A stretch of DNA of 64,000 nt, taken from NCBI RefSeq assembly GCF_013030945.1, contig NZ_JABBXF010000035.1, forward strand, positions 62,001-126,000, read 5' to 3'. Numbering within the stretch: the first letter of the stretch is position 1; each line of letters opens with the position of its first letter. This document shows, piece by piece, positions 37,438-45,864 of this stretch. The position numbers and the translations under genes were made by a program. A model generated the notes under the pieces. That model was not told where the DNA came from and made no database searches. It saw nothing but the letters and a program-made list of their open reading frames with translations. The DNA is from Streptomyces morookaense (GTDB taxonomy: Bacteria > Actinomycetota > Actinomycetes > Streptomycetales > Streptomycetaceae).

Positions 37438-38763
37438 ATGAGGCTGGCGATTCTCGGCGGTGGCGGATTCCGGGTGCCTCTGGTGCACCGGACCCTGGTG
37501 GACGATGCCCGGCGCGGCGTGCCCGGACGCTGTGACGAACTGGTGCTGTACGACACGGATCCGGGCCGTCTGAGAGTGATTTCGGCGATTCTGGACGAAC
37601 AGGCGGCCGCCGTACCGGATGCCCCCGTCGTGCGGATCGCGTCGGACCTCGACGACGCCGTGCGCGGCGCGGACTTCGTCTTCTCCGCGATCCGCGTGGG
37701 CGGCACCGCGGGCCGGGTGCGCGACGAGCGGATCCCGCTCGGCGAGGGCGTGCTGGGCCAGGAGACGGTGGGCGCGGGCGGAGTGCTCTACGGGCTGCGG
37801 ACGATCCCGGTGGCGGTGCACATCGCGGAGCGGGTGGCGGCGCTGGCACCGGAGGCGTGGGTCATCAACTTCACCAATCCCGCGGGGATGGTGACGGAGG
37901 CGATGTCCGCGGTGCTGGGCGACCGCGTGATCGGCATCTGCGACTCGCCGGTCGGCCTGGTGCGCCGGGCGGCGCTGGCGGTGGGCGCCGATCCGGACGA
38001 GGTCGAGTACGACTACGTGGGCCTCAACCACCTCGGCTGGCTGCGGTCGTTGACGCTCGACGGGCGTGAACTGCTGCCCGGGCTGCTGGCGGACGAGCAG
38101 GCGCTGGGCACCCTGGAGGAGGGCCGGCTGTTCGGCGCCTGGTGGCTGCGGACGCTGGGCGCGCTGCCCAACGAGTACTTGCACTACTACTACTTCCGCC
38201 GTGAGACGCTGGCCGCGACGCGGGCCGCGGCCGAGACGCGCGGCGAGTTCCTCGCCCAGCAGCAGGGCAGGTTCTTCGAGGAGGCGGCCGGCGCCCCGCC
38301 GGGGCGGGTGCGCGAGCTCTGGGAGCGCGCGCGGCTGCACCGCGAGGAGACGTACCTGGCCGACGGCCGTGCGGCGAGCGGGGGTTGGGAGCGGGACACC
38401 TGCGACCTGGAGGGCGGCGGTTACGACCAGGTCGCCCTCGCCCTGATGCGGGCGGTGTCCGGGGACGCGGGGGTCCGGCTGATCCTCAACGTCCGCAACG
38501 GCGGCACGGTGCCGGCGCTGGACGCCGATGCCGTCATCGAGACGGTGTGCGAGGTCAGCGCCAAGGGCGCGGCTCCCCTGTCGTGCGCCCCCGTCCGGCC
38601 GGACCAACTGGGGCTGATGCTGCAGCTGAAGGCCGTGGAGCGCGGCACCATCGATGCCGCGCTCCATGGGAACCGCTCCGCCGCGGTACGGGCCCTGGCC
38701 CTGCACCCGCTGGTGGACTCGCCGGCGGTGGCACGGCGGATCCTGGAGCAGGCGGGGTACTGA
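37438..38763 (+). CDS. Glycoside hydrolase family 4 (6-phospho-beta-glucosidase type)
   Basis: The 441-residue enzyme uses NAD+ and a divalent metal in an oxidation-elimination mechanism. The Rossmann motif appears as LAILGGGGFRVPLV, followed by NFTNPAG, the metal-ligand Cys in GICDSPVGL and His in GLNHLGW, and RNGGTVPALDADAVIE near the end. GH4 family members hydrolyse phosphorylated disaccharides or related glycosides in the cytoplasm. Length is as usual for the family. No PTS genes are nearby; the divergent PfkB kinase is its best functional partner. The frame is open far upstream but that part overlaps other genes. Confidence 0.9.
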   Translation: MRLAILGGGGFRVPLVHRTLVDDARRGVPGRCDELVLYDTDPGRLRVISAILDEQAAAVPDAPVVRIASDLDDAVRGADFVFSAIRVGGTAGRVRDERIPLGEGVLGQETVGAGGVLYGLRTIPVAVHIAERVAALAPEAWVINFTNPAGMVTEAMSAVLGDRVIGICDSPVGLVRRAALAVGADPDEVEYDYVGLNHLGWLRSLTLDGRELLPGLLADEQALGTLEEGRLFGAWWLRTLGALPNEYLHYYYFRRETLAATRAAAETRGEFLAQQQGRFFEEAAGAPPGRVRELWERARLHREETYLADGRAASGGWERDTCDLEGGGYDQVALALMRAVSGDAGVRLILNVRNGGTVPALDADAVIETVCEVSAKGAAPLSCAPVRPDQLGLMLQLKAVERGTIDAALHGNRSAAVRALALHPLVDSPAVARRILEQAGY

Positions 38764-38775
38764 CCCGGGGTCGCC

Positions 38776-39564
38776 CTACGGCAGGAAGTACATCGGGTTC
38801 GGGAGCTTGTACGTGTGCTCCGCGTAGCCGCCGGCGAGGTCGCTGTACTGGTCGCCGAAGTTGCCGATGATCCGGTAGCCCTCGGACTCGATGTGCTTGC
38901 GCGTGCCCGACTTGTACTCGACCGTCGTGCAGTTGGCGCCGCAGGACAGGTAGGCCGGCGGGGTCTTCTTGTTCTTCAGGAAGAAGTGCGCGGTGTCGGC
39001 GGCCGGCTTGTAGCCCGCGTTCTTCAGGTTGCGCACGCTCCAGTCGCGCTGGTGCTCGTCGCGGCCGGTGACGTAGAAGACCGTGATGCCCTTCGACTGC
39101 GCCCAGTTGACCAGCTGCGGCATGCCGAAGACCGGGGCCATGTCGGTCGACTTCAGGTACGCGTCCTGCGAGGCGGGCGTGAAGGCGAAGCCCTGCTGGA
39201 GCTCGTAGTTGTAGGTCAGCAGCGTGGTGTCGTCCACGTCCAGGACGATCGCCGGCCTGCCCTTGCCGCTCTTGTTCTTGAGCGTGTGCTCCAGCTGGGC
39301 CTTGGCCTTCTTCTGGATCCCGGCCAGCTGCTTGGCGTAGTTGCTGTCCGCCGAGGCGTAGTGCTGGCCGTTCTTGTCGACCGTGTCGCCGTAGTAGGCC
39401 TTGATCTGGTCCTCGACCTTGGCGAGGTTCGGGATCTCCTTGTCCGTGCGCGGCGCCTTGTGGTCGGCGGTGGCGGCACCCGCCGCGTACAGGCCGGTGC
39501 CGGCGACGACGGCGGCGGTGACGGCGGCGATGCGGACGCGCAGGGACGTGCGGGAGGACGGCAA
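38776..39564 (-). CDS. Secreted HAD-family acid phosphatase
   Basis: The 262-residue protein begins at a TTG with AGGAG upstream and has a signal peptide (RIAAVTAAVVAGTGLYAAGA). The HAD motif I is LDVDDTTLL, with both catalytic Asp residues; motif II is in FYVTGRDE and motif III/IV Lys/Asp residues near GYRIIGNFGDQYSDL. This is the PF03767-type class B-like acid phosphatase, acting on phosphomonoesters outside the cell. A CxxxC pair (SCGANC) may form a disulfide. It is convergent with the GH4 gene. Confidence 0.9.
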   Translation of the reverse strand: MPSSRTSLRVRIAAVTAAVVAGTGLYAAGAATADHKAPRTDKEIPNLAKVEDQIKAYYGDTVDKNGQHYASADSNYAKQLAGIQKKAKAQLEHTLKNKSGKGRPAIVLDVDDTTLLTYNYELQQGFAFTPASQDAYLKSTDMAPVFGMPQLVNWAQSKGITVFYVTGRDEHQRDWSVRNLKNAGYKPAADTAHFFLKNKKTPPAYLSCGANCTTVEYKSGTRKHIESEGYRIIGNFGDQYSDLAGGYAEHTYKLPNPMYFLP

Positions 39565-39743
39565 GGGGGGCTCCTGGGGAGGGCGAGGACGGTGCAGCGC
39601 GAAGTTAAGGCCTTGATGCGGGCTGGTCAAGAGATGTCTACGCGCGCAGAGCAAAGTGTGTCGGGCCCCTCACGGGCGGAGGCCGCTCCGCCGCGTACCG
39701 TGGTGACCGACCAGTGACGAGGACGAGAAGGGCGGGGCCGTTC

Positions 39744-40832
39744 ATGGCGCAGGAAGTACGCGGGGTCGTCGCACCCGGGAAGAACGAGCCGGTGCGGGTG
39801 GAGACCGTGGTCGTGCCGGACCCGGGGCCCGGCGAGGCCGTGGTGAAGATCCAGGCGTGCGGCGTGTGCCACACGGACCTGCACTACAAGCAGGGCGGGA
39901 TCACCGACGACTTCCCCTTCCTGCTGGGCCACGAGGCGGCCGGCGTGGTCGAGGCGGTCGGCGCGGGTGTGACCGAGGTGGCGCCCGGTGACTTCGTGAT
40001 CCTCAACTGGCGTGCGGTGTGCGGCCAGTGCCGCGCCTGCCTGCGCGGGCGCCCGCAGTACTGCTTCGCCACGCACAACGCGCGGCAGAAGATGACGCTG
40101 ACCGACGGAACGGAGCTCACGCCCGCCCTCGGCATCGGCGCCTTCGCCGAGAAGACGCTGGTCGCGGCCGGCCAGTGCACCAAGGTCGACCCGGAGGTCT
40201 CCCCGGCCGTGGCCGGCCTGCTGGGCTGCGGCGTGATGGCCGGCATCGGTGCCGCGATCAACACCGGGCAGGTGGGCCGCGGCGACTCCGTCGCCGTGAT
40301 CGGCTGCGGCGGCGTGGGCGACGCGGCGATCGTCGGCGCGCGGCTGGCCGGGGCGGCACGGATCATCGCCGTCGACATCGACGAGCGCAAGCTGGAGACG
40401 GCGCGCGGCATGGGCGCCACGCACACGGTCGACTCCCGCACCACCGACCCCGTCGAGGCCGTCCGCGAACTCACGGGCGGCTTCGGCGCGGACGTCGTCA
40501 TCGACGCGGTCGGCCGCCCGGAGACGTACCGGCAGGCGTTCTACGCCCGCGACCTGGCCGGCACGGTCGTCCTGGTCGGCGTCCCCACCCCCGAGATGAA
40601 GCTGGAACTCCCCCTCCTGGACGTCTTCGGCCGGGGCGGCGCGCTCAAGTCCTCCTGGTACGGGGACTGCCTGCCGTCGCGGGACTTCCCGATGCTGATC
40701 GATCTGCACCGGCAGGGGCGTATCGACCTCGGTGCGTTCGTCACGGAGACGATCGAACTCGACGAGGTGGAGAAGGCGTTCGAGCGGATGCACGGCGGGG
40801 ATGTGCTGCGCTCGGTGGTGCGGTTCCCCTGA
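39744..40832 (+). CDS. Zinc alcohol dehydrogenase, S-(hydroxymethyl)mycothiol dehydrogenase type
   Basis: The 362-residue MDR enzyme has the catalytic-zinc residues in GVCHTDLHYKQGG and GHEAAG, four structural-zinc cysteines in CGQCRACLRGRPQYC, and a Rossmann motif in VIGCGGVGDAAI. FVILNWRAVCGQC together with FAEKTLVAAGQCTKV resembles the actinobacterial formaldehyde-oxidising mycothiol enzymes, which replace the glutathione-dependent pathway. Substrate is inferred. It stands alone on the plus strand between a divergent phosphatase and a convergent RNase Z. Confidence 0.87.
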   Translation: MAQEVRGVVAPGKNEPVRVETVVVPDPGPGEAVVKIQACGVCHTDLHYKQGGITDDFPFLLGHEAAGVVEAVGAGVTEVAPGDFVILNWRAVCGQCRACLRGRPQYCFATHNARQKMTLTDGTELTPALGIGAFAEKTLVAAGQCTKVDPEVSPAVAGLLGCGVMAGIGAAINTGQVGRGDSVAVIGCGGVGDAAIVGARLAGAARIIAVDIDERKLETARGMGATHTVDSRTTDPVEAVRELTGGFGADVVIDAVGRPETYRQAFYARDLAGTVVLVGVPTPEMKLELPLLDVFGRGGALKSSWYGDCLPSRDFPMLIDLHRQGRIDLGAFVTETIELDEVEKAFERMHGGDVLRSVVRFP

Positions 40833-40870
40833 CGGGGGGGCCGCGCCCGGTTGTCCTGCGCCCCGTTTTC

Positions 40871-40892
40871 CTGCGCCCCGTCAGGGGCGCAG
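40871..40892. terminator. Repeat-derived hairpin between adh and rnz
   Basis: CTGCGCCCC-GTCA-GGGGCGCAG is a perfect 9-bp stem between two convergent stops, with a partial core copy (CTGCGCCCCGTTTT) just before. It belongs to the dispersed palindromic family. Confidence 0.7.
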
Positions 40893-40893
40893 G

Positions 40894-41802
40894 TCACCGC
40901 CGCTTCGGCACCGGCACCCGCATCAGGTCCTTGGCCACCGTCAGTTCGCCCTCGAAGCCTGCGGCACGCGCCTGGTGTTCGAAGGCCGTCGGGTCGTCGT
41001 ACCGCTGCGAGAAGTGCGTGAGCACCAGATGCCGGACGCCGGACTCCGCGGCCACGCGGGCCGCCTGGCCCGCGGTCAGGTGGCCGTGTTCGACGGCCAG
41101 CGCCGCGTCCTCGTCCAGGAACGTGGACTCGATGACGAGCATGTCGCAGCCCTCCGCGAGGGCGTAGACGCCCTCGCAGAGCCTCGTGTCCATGACGAAC
41201 GCGAAGCGCTGGCCGCGCCGGACCTCGCTCACCTCGTCGAGCGTGACGCCGCGGACCTCGCCCTCGCGCTGCAGCAGGCCCACATCGGGGCCGGAGATGC
41301 CGCGTTCGGCCAGCAGGCCGGGCAGCATACGGCGGCCGTCCGGCTCGACGAGGCGGTAGCCGTAGGACTCGACGGGGTGCGACAGGCGCCGCGCCTCCAG
41401 GAGGTAGGACGGGCCGTCCGCCAGGACGGCGCCCTTGCCGGAGACGGGCTGCTGGTCCAGCTGCACCGTCTCGCGGTAGGCCGTGGCGTAGCGCAGGCGG
41501 TCGAAGAAGCGCCGGCCGCTCGCCGGGTAGTGCGCGGTGACCGGGTGCGGGACGCGGTCGAGGTTGATGCGCTGGATCACCCCGGCCAGGCCCAGCGAGT
41601 GGTCGCCGTGGAAGTGCGTGACGCACAGCCGGTTGAGGTCGTGCGCGGCGACCCCGGCGCGCACCATCTGGCGCTGGGTGCCCTCGCCGGGGTCGAAGAG
41701 CAGGCCCTCGCCGTCCCAGAGCAGGACGTAGCCGTTGTGGTTGCGGTGCCGGGTGGGCACCTGGCTGGCGGTGCCGAGGACGACGAGTTCGCGTACGGAC
41801 AC
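40894..41802 (-). CDS. rnz: Ribonuclease Z
   Basis: The 302-residue metallo-beta-lactamase-fold nuclease trims tRNA 3' ends. The zinc motif is THFHGDHSLGLAGV, with further ligands in DTRLCEG, ESTFLDEDAALA and TAGQAARVAAESG/LTHFSQRY. A GTG start at 41802 gives the usual length; the frame is open beyond but overlaps the HIT gene. It lies six bases after HIT and is probably co-transcribed. Confidence 0.93.
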   Translation of the reverse strand: MSVRELVVLGTASQVPTRHRNHNGYVLLWDGEGLLFDPGEGTQRQMVRAGVAAHDLNRLCVTHFHGDHSLGLAGVIQRINLDRVPHPVTAHYPASGRRFFDRLRYATAYRETVQLDQQPVSGKGAVLADGPSYLLEARRLSHPVESYGYRLVEPDGRRMLPGLLAERGISGPDVGLLQREGEVRGVTLDEVSEVRRGQRFAFVMDTRLCEGVYALAEGCDMLVIESTFLDEDAALAVEHGHLTAGQAARVAAESGVRHLVLTHFSQRYDDPTAFEHQARAAGFEGELTVAKDLMRVPVPKRR

Positions 41803-41807
41803 GAGGA

Positions 41808-42167
41808 CTACCCGGGCGGCCAGTTGAGGCCGCGGCCGCCGAGCACGTGCAGGTGCGCGTGGAAGACGGTCTGCCCGGCGCCGGCGCCGGTGTTGAAGAC
41901 GACCCGGTAGCCCGTGCCGTCCACCTTCTCGTCGGCCGCGACCCGGCCGGACTCGCACAGTATGTCGGCCATGACCTGCGGCTCGGCGGCGGCGAGGGAG
42001 GCGGCGTCCGGGTAGTGGACCTTGGGGATCACCAGGACGTGCGTGGGGGCCTGGGGGTTGATGTCGCGGAAGGCCACGGTCGTCTCCGTCTCACGGACGA
42101 CGGTCGCCGGCACCTCCCCCGCGACGATCTTGCAGAACAGGCACTCGGCCTGCGGTTCTCCCGCCAC
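41808..42167 (-). CDS. HIT-family (HinT-like) nucleotide hydrolase
   Basis: The 119-residue protein has the HIT motif TVFHAHLHVLGG near residue 100 with its catalytic His, and the CLFCKIVAGEVPAT start with a CxxC pair. HinT-type enzymes hydrolyse purine nucleoside phosphoramidates and aminoacyl-adenylates in the cytoplasm. It belongs to the hrcA-dnaJ-rsmE-HIT-phoH backbone and is followed by rnz. Confidence 0.92.
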   Translation of the reverse strand: MAGEPQAECLFCKIVAGEVPATVVRETETTVAFRDINPQAPTHVLVIPKVHYPDAASLAAAEPQVMADILCESGRVAADEKVDGTGYRVVFNTGAGAGQTVFHAHLHVLGGRGLNWPPG

Positions 42168-42261
42168 CGGTGGGCTCCTCCCGGGTCGTCGGCTCGTACG
42201 GACCGGATGTTACCGGGCCGCCTGCACGAGGCCGTGATCACGGGGAGCCGCAGGCCGTCGC

Positions 42262-42831
42262 TCACTTGCCGTGGAAGGTGCTGCTGCAGCTCGGGGAGGG
42301 ACGGGCCGGCCGGGCCGGCGGACAGCTGCAGGACTGTTCGTCCGACGGGGGCGGCGGGGTCCACGGCGTCCACGAGCCCGGCGTGGCCGGGGCGGTGGTG
42401 CTCGCCTTGGAGCAGTCGCCCAGCACCGTCACCGTGAACTTGGTCTTCCCGTCCACCTTGCCCGTCAGATTGCCCCGCACGCACGCCTCGCCGCTGATGC
42501 CGGTGACCGTGCCGTAGACGAGGATCTTCTTGCCGCCGGAGGTCTTTCCCTCGCAGTCCACGCCGACGGCGGTGACGGCCGCGGGCGAACCGCTGCCGCT
42601 CGCCGGGGCGCTGCTCGTCGCCTTCCCCTGGCACGTCAGATACGCCACGCGCACGCCGCTGCGCTCCAGTTGGTCGGTGGCCTGTTTGCCCGTGACGACC
42701 GAGACCGTCACCGAGTCGAGCCCGCCGGCCGGATCACAGCCGACGAGTGCCGCGGCGGCCGCACCCGTGAGGGCGGCGGCGACGGCCGCATACCGCGCCC
42801 GTGGGACGCGTAAGCCCCTCAACGCACCCAT
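42262..42831 (-). CDS. Hypothetical lipoprotein with a TTA codon
   Basis: No family is recognised. The 189-residue protein has a basic N-terminus and a hydrophobic stretch ending in the lipobox ALVGC near residue 30. The mature part has one compact beta-rich domain with four Cys and ends in a Pro/Ser/Cys-rich tail (SDEQSCSCPPARPARP). Codon 7 is TTA (bases 42811-42813), so its translation may depend on bldA tRNA. It is divergent from the GT2-GT39-oxidase cluster, which also carries a TTA gene. Confidence 0.72.
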   Translation of the reverse strand: MGALRGLRVPRARYAAVAAALTGAAAAALVGCDPAGGLDSVTVSVVTGKQATDQLERSGVRVAYLTCQGKATSSAPASGSGSPAAVTAVGVDCEGKTSGGKKILVYGTVTGISGEACVRGNLTGKVDGKTKFTVTVLGDCSKASTTAPATPGSWTPWTPPPPSDEQSCSCPPARPARPSPSCSSTFHGK

Positions 42832-42997
42832 ACAGGGCAGTTTTCCACCCCGGCGGGCCGGGCGGAAGACGGCCTCCGGCCCCAACTCCCGGTTTGTGCA
42901 CAGGATTACACAGGATTACCGGATTCCCCGCCTGGGCTTCACCTTCTCCCCTTACTCTCTCCCCAGCGACAACCAGGGGGATTCTCGGGGGGATTCT

Positions 42998-44254
42998 TTG
43001 GTCACTTCCTTGCTGGTCTGCGCGGTCTCGCTCGCGCTGTTCTGGCTGGCCGCGTTCACGCTCTGGTGGCAGATGCACGCCTGGCGCACGCCGGAGACGC
43101 TCGCGGCCACCCGCTTCGAGCGCCCCAGCGGCGAGGGCGCCCTGTCCTTCTCGCTCCTGGTGCCGGCCCGGCACGAGCAGGCCGTCCTGGAGCACACCGT
43201 CACCCGTCTGCTGCAGTCCACGCACGGCCGCTTCGAGATCCTGGTGATCGTCGGCCACGACGACCCGGAGACGGCCGAGGTGGCCCGGAAGGCGGAGGCC
43301 GCGGCCCCGGACCGGGTGCGGGTCGTCGTCGACACGCACGAGAAGAAGAACAAGCCCAAGGCCCTCAACACCGCGCTCCCGCACTGCCGGGGCGAGGTCG
43401 TCGGGGTCTTCGACGCCGAGGACCAGGTCCACCCGGAGCTGCTCGCCCACGTCGACCACGCCTTCCGCGCGACGGGGGCGGACGTGGTGCAGGGCGGGGT
43501 GCAGCTGATCAACTTCCACTCCAGCTGGTACAGCCTGCGCAACTGCCTGGAGTACTTCTTCTGGTTCCGCAGCCGCCTGCACCTGCACGCCGCGAAGGGC
43601 TTCATCCCGCTCGGCGGCAACACCGTCTTCGTCCGCACCGACGTGCTGCGCGAGGCGGCCGGCTGGGACCCGGAGTGCCTGGCCGAGGACTGCGACCTGG
43701 GCGTGCGGCTGTCCAGCACGGGCAAACGGGTGGTGGTGGCGTACGACTCCGAGATGGTCACCCGCGAGGAGACGCCCGGCAGCCTGGTGAGCCTGCTCAA
43801 GCAGCGCACCCGCTGGAACCAGGGATTCCTCCAGGTCTACCGCAAGAAGGACTGGCGCCGGCTGCCCACGTTCGGGCAGCGGATGCTCGCCCGGCACACC
43901 CTGATGACACCGTTCTTCCAGGCCTTCACGGGTGTCGTCATCCCGCTCAACGTCCTCGTCGCGCTGCTCGCCGACGTCCCGGCCGGGGTCGCCGTGGTGA
44001 CGTATCTGCCGCTCGTGACCGCGCTGGTGACCTTCGTCTTCGAGGTCGTCGGGCTGCACGACTTCGGGGTGCAGTACGGCCTGCGCGTACGGCTGGTGCA
44101 CTACGCCAAGCTCGTCGCCGGCGGGCCCTGCTACCAGCTGCTGCTGGCCGGGGCCGCCGTGCGGGCCGTCTGGCGGGAGCAACGGGGGCGCAGCGACTGG
44201 GAGTTGACGCGGCACGTCGGGGCCCATCTCACCGCAGAGGACGTGGTGTCGTGA
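42998..44254 (+). CDS. Processive-type GT2 glycan synthase
   Basis: The 418-residue membrane protein has an N-terminal membrane segment (residues 1-25), a GT-A domain with VPARHEQAVLEHTVTRLLQS, VFDAEDQVHPELL (metal-binding Asp), ECLAEDCDLGVRLS (second Asp) and the processive signature KQRTRWNQG, then four C-terminal membrane segments. It should polymerise or transfer sugar at the inner face and may extrude the product. The TTG start at 42998 follows GGGGGG. It is translationally coupled (GTGA overlap) to the next gene. Confidence 0.85.
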   Translation: MVTSLLVCAVSLALFWLAAFTLWWQMHAWRTPETLAATRFERPSGEGALSFSLLVPARHEQAVLEHTVTRLLQSTHGRFEILVIVGHDDPETAEVARKAEAAAPDRVRVVVDTHEKKNKPKALNTALPHCRGEVVGVFDAEDQVHPELLAHVDHAFRATGADVVQGGVQLINFHSSWYSLRNCLEYFFWFRSRLHLHAAKGFIPLGGNTVFVRTDVLREAAGWDPECLAEDCDLGVRLSSTGKRVVVAYDSEMVTREETPGSLVSLLKQRTRWNQGFLQVYRKKDWRRLPTFGQRMLARHTLMTPFFQAFTGVVIPLNVLVALLADVPAGVAVVTYLPLVTALVTFVFEVVGLHDFGVQYGLRVRLVHYAKLVAGGPCYQLLLAGAAVRAVWREQRGRSDWELTRHVGAHLTAEDVVS

Positions 44255-45864
44255 CCGCGACCGCCGCCGCGGCACCGCCGCAGCCCGTTCCCGTGCCCGT
44301 CGCGGCCCGGCCCGTCGCCGTGCGCCTCCGCCGGGCCCGGCCCGGTCTGCTGGTGTGCGGCGGAGTGCTGACCGTCGTCCTGCTCGTCCAGGGCTGGAAC
44401 ACGGCCGGCTTCCCGGCGCTGGGCGACGACGAGGGCACGTACCTCGCCCAGGCCTGGGCCGTCCAGCACGGCAAGGGCCTGGCCCACTACACCTACTGGT
44501 ACGACCACCCTCCGCTCGGCTGGATCCAGCTCGCCCTGGTCACCTGGATACCGTCGCTCGTCTCGCCCGGTGCCCTGTCGGTGGCGCCGATGCGGTACGC
44601 GATGCTGCCGGCGGCGGGCGCGAGTGCGGTGCTGCTGTACGTGCTGGCGCGGCGGCTGGGGCTGCGGCGGTGGGCGGCGGGGCTGGCGATGGCGCTGTTC
44701 GGACTGTCGCCGCTGGCCGTCGTCCTGCAGCGGGAGATCTTCCTCGACAACATCGCCGTGCTGTGGATCCTGCTGGCGTTCTGCCTGGCGGCCTCGCCGC
44801 GGCGGCACCTGTGGCACCACTTCGGGGCGGGACTGGCCGCGGCGGCCGCGGTGCTGTCGAAGGAGACCATGCTGGTCGTCCTGCCGGCCCTGCTCGTCAC
44901 GATGTGGCAGCACAGCCACCGCGACACCCGGAAGTTCGCCGTGACGGGCGCGGTGACGGCCTGCACTCTGGCAGGGCTCGCGTATCCGCTGTTCGCGCTG
45001 CTCAACGACGAGCTGCTGCCCGGCCCCGGCCACGTCTCGCTCGTGGACGGCATCACGTACCAGATGAGCCGCCCGGGTTCGGGCTTCCTGCTGGACCCGG
45101 GGTCCGGTGCGCATGCGGTGCTGCACTCCTGGCTCTACTACGACCGGCTGCTGCCGCTCGGCGGCCTGGCGGCGGCCGTCGCGCTGGTGGCCGCCGCCCG
45201 CTGGTCGCGTACCGGCAGGGCCCTGCTGGGCCCCGCGCTGACCGTGGTGATCCTCGCGCTGGTGGCGCTGCGTCCGTCCGGTTATCTGCCGGCGATGTAC
45301 GTCATCCAGCTGCTGCCGTTCCTGGCGCTGGCCCTGGCCGGGGCCGCGGCGTCGGTGGCGGGGGCGCTGCTGCGGGGCCGGAAGCGGCCCGCGGTGGGCC
45401 GGGCGGCGGTCGGGCTGCTCGCGGCCGCGGCCGCGGTGCTGGTCGTGCCGCGCTGGTGGGACGGCAACCGCCCGGCGCTGACCGCCGACGCCAACTCCGG
45501 CTACCGCGCCGCCGTCCACTGGCTGCGGGACTCCGGCCACGTCCCCGACCCGGCCCGTACGCGCGTCCTGGCGGACGACGCCGTCTGGCTGGACCTCGTG
45601 CACGCCGGGTACCGGCCGGGCACGGGCGCGATCTGGTTCTACAAGGCGGATCTCGACCCGGCCGTGGCCAGGACCCTCCCGCACGGCTGGCGCGATGTCG
45701 ACTACGTCGTCGCCTCGCCGACGGTGCGTCGGGACGCGGCGACACTGCCGGTGGTGAGGGCCGCGCTGGAGCATTCGCGGGCGGTGGCCTCCTTCGGGGA
45801 GGGCGAGGACCGGATCGAGATCCGCCGGATCGGACCGACGGAAAAGGAGAGTCGATGGCACTGA
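44251..45864 (+). CDS. GT39-like membrane glycosyltransferase (ArnT/PMT type)
   Basis: The 537-residue protein has 10-12 hydrophobic segments. The first external loop has the catalytic-type acidic motif LGDDEGTYLAQAWAVQHG, followed by YWYDHPPLGWIQLAL, characteristic of ArnT/PMT GT-C enzymes that use polyprenyl-phosphate sugars outside the membrane. The C-terminal third is a soluble domain. Its GTG start overlaps the GT2 stop. The pair could build and then decorate an extracellular glycan. Confidence 0.85.
   Translation: MTATAAAAPPQPVPVPVAARPVAVRLRRARPGLLVCGGVLTVVLLVQGWNTAGFPALGDDEGTYLAQAWAVQHGKGLAHYTYWYDHPPLGWIQLALVTWIPSLVSPGALSVAPMRYAMLPAAGASAVLLYVLARRLGLRRWAAGLAMALFGLSPLAVVLQREIFLDNIAVLWILLAFCLAASPRRHLWHHFGAGLAAAAAVLSKETMLVVLPALLVTMWQHSHRDTRKFAVTGAVTACTLAGLAYPLFALLNDELLPGPGHVSLVDGITYQMSRPGSGFLLDPGSGAHAVLHSWLYYDRLLPLGGLAAAVALVAAARWSRTGRALLGPALTVVILALVALRPSGYLPAMYVIQLLPFLALALAGAAASVAGALLRGRKRPAVGRAAVGLLAAAAAVLVVPRWWDGNRPALTADANSGYRAAVHWLRDSGHVPDPARTRVLADDAVWLDLVHAGYRPGTGAIWFYKADLDPAVARTLPHGWRDVDYVVASPTVRRDAATLPVVRAALEHSRAVASFGEGEDRIEIRRIGPTEKESRWH

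Noticed and set aside
42530..42997. N-terminal extension of the GT2 synthase
   Set aside because: The extension overlaps the divergent lipoprotein gene in antisense, and TTG 42998 has a strong GGGGGG site directly before the membrane segment.
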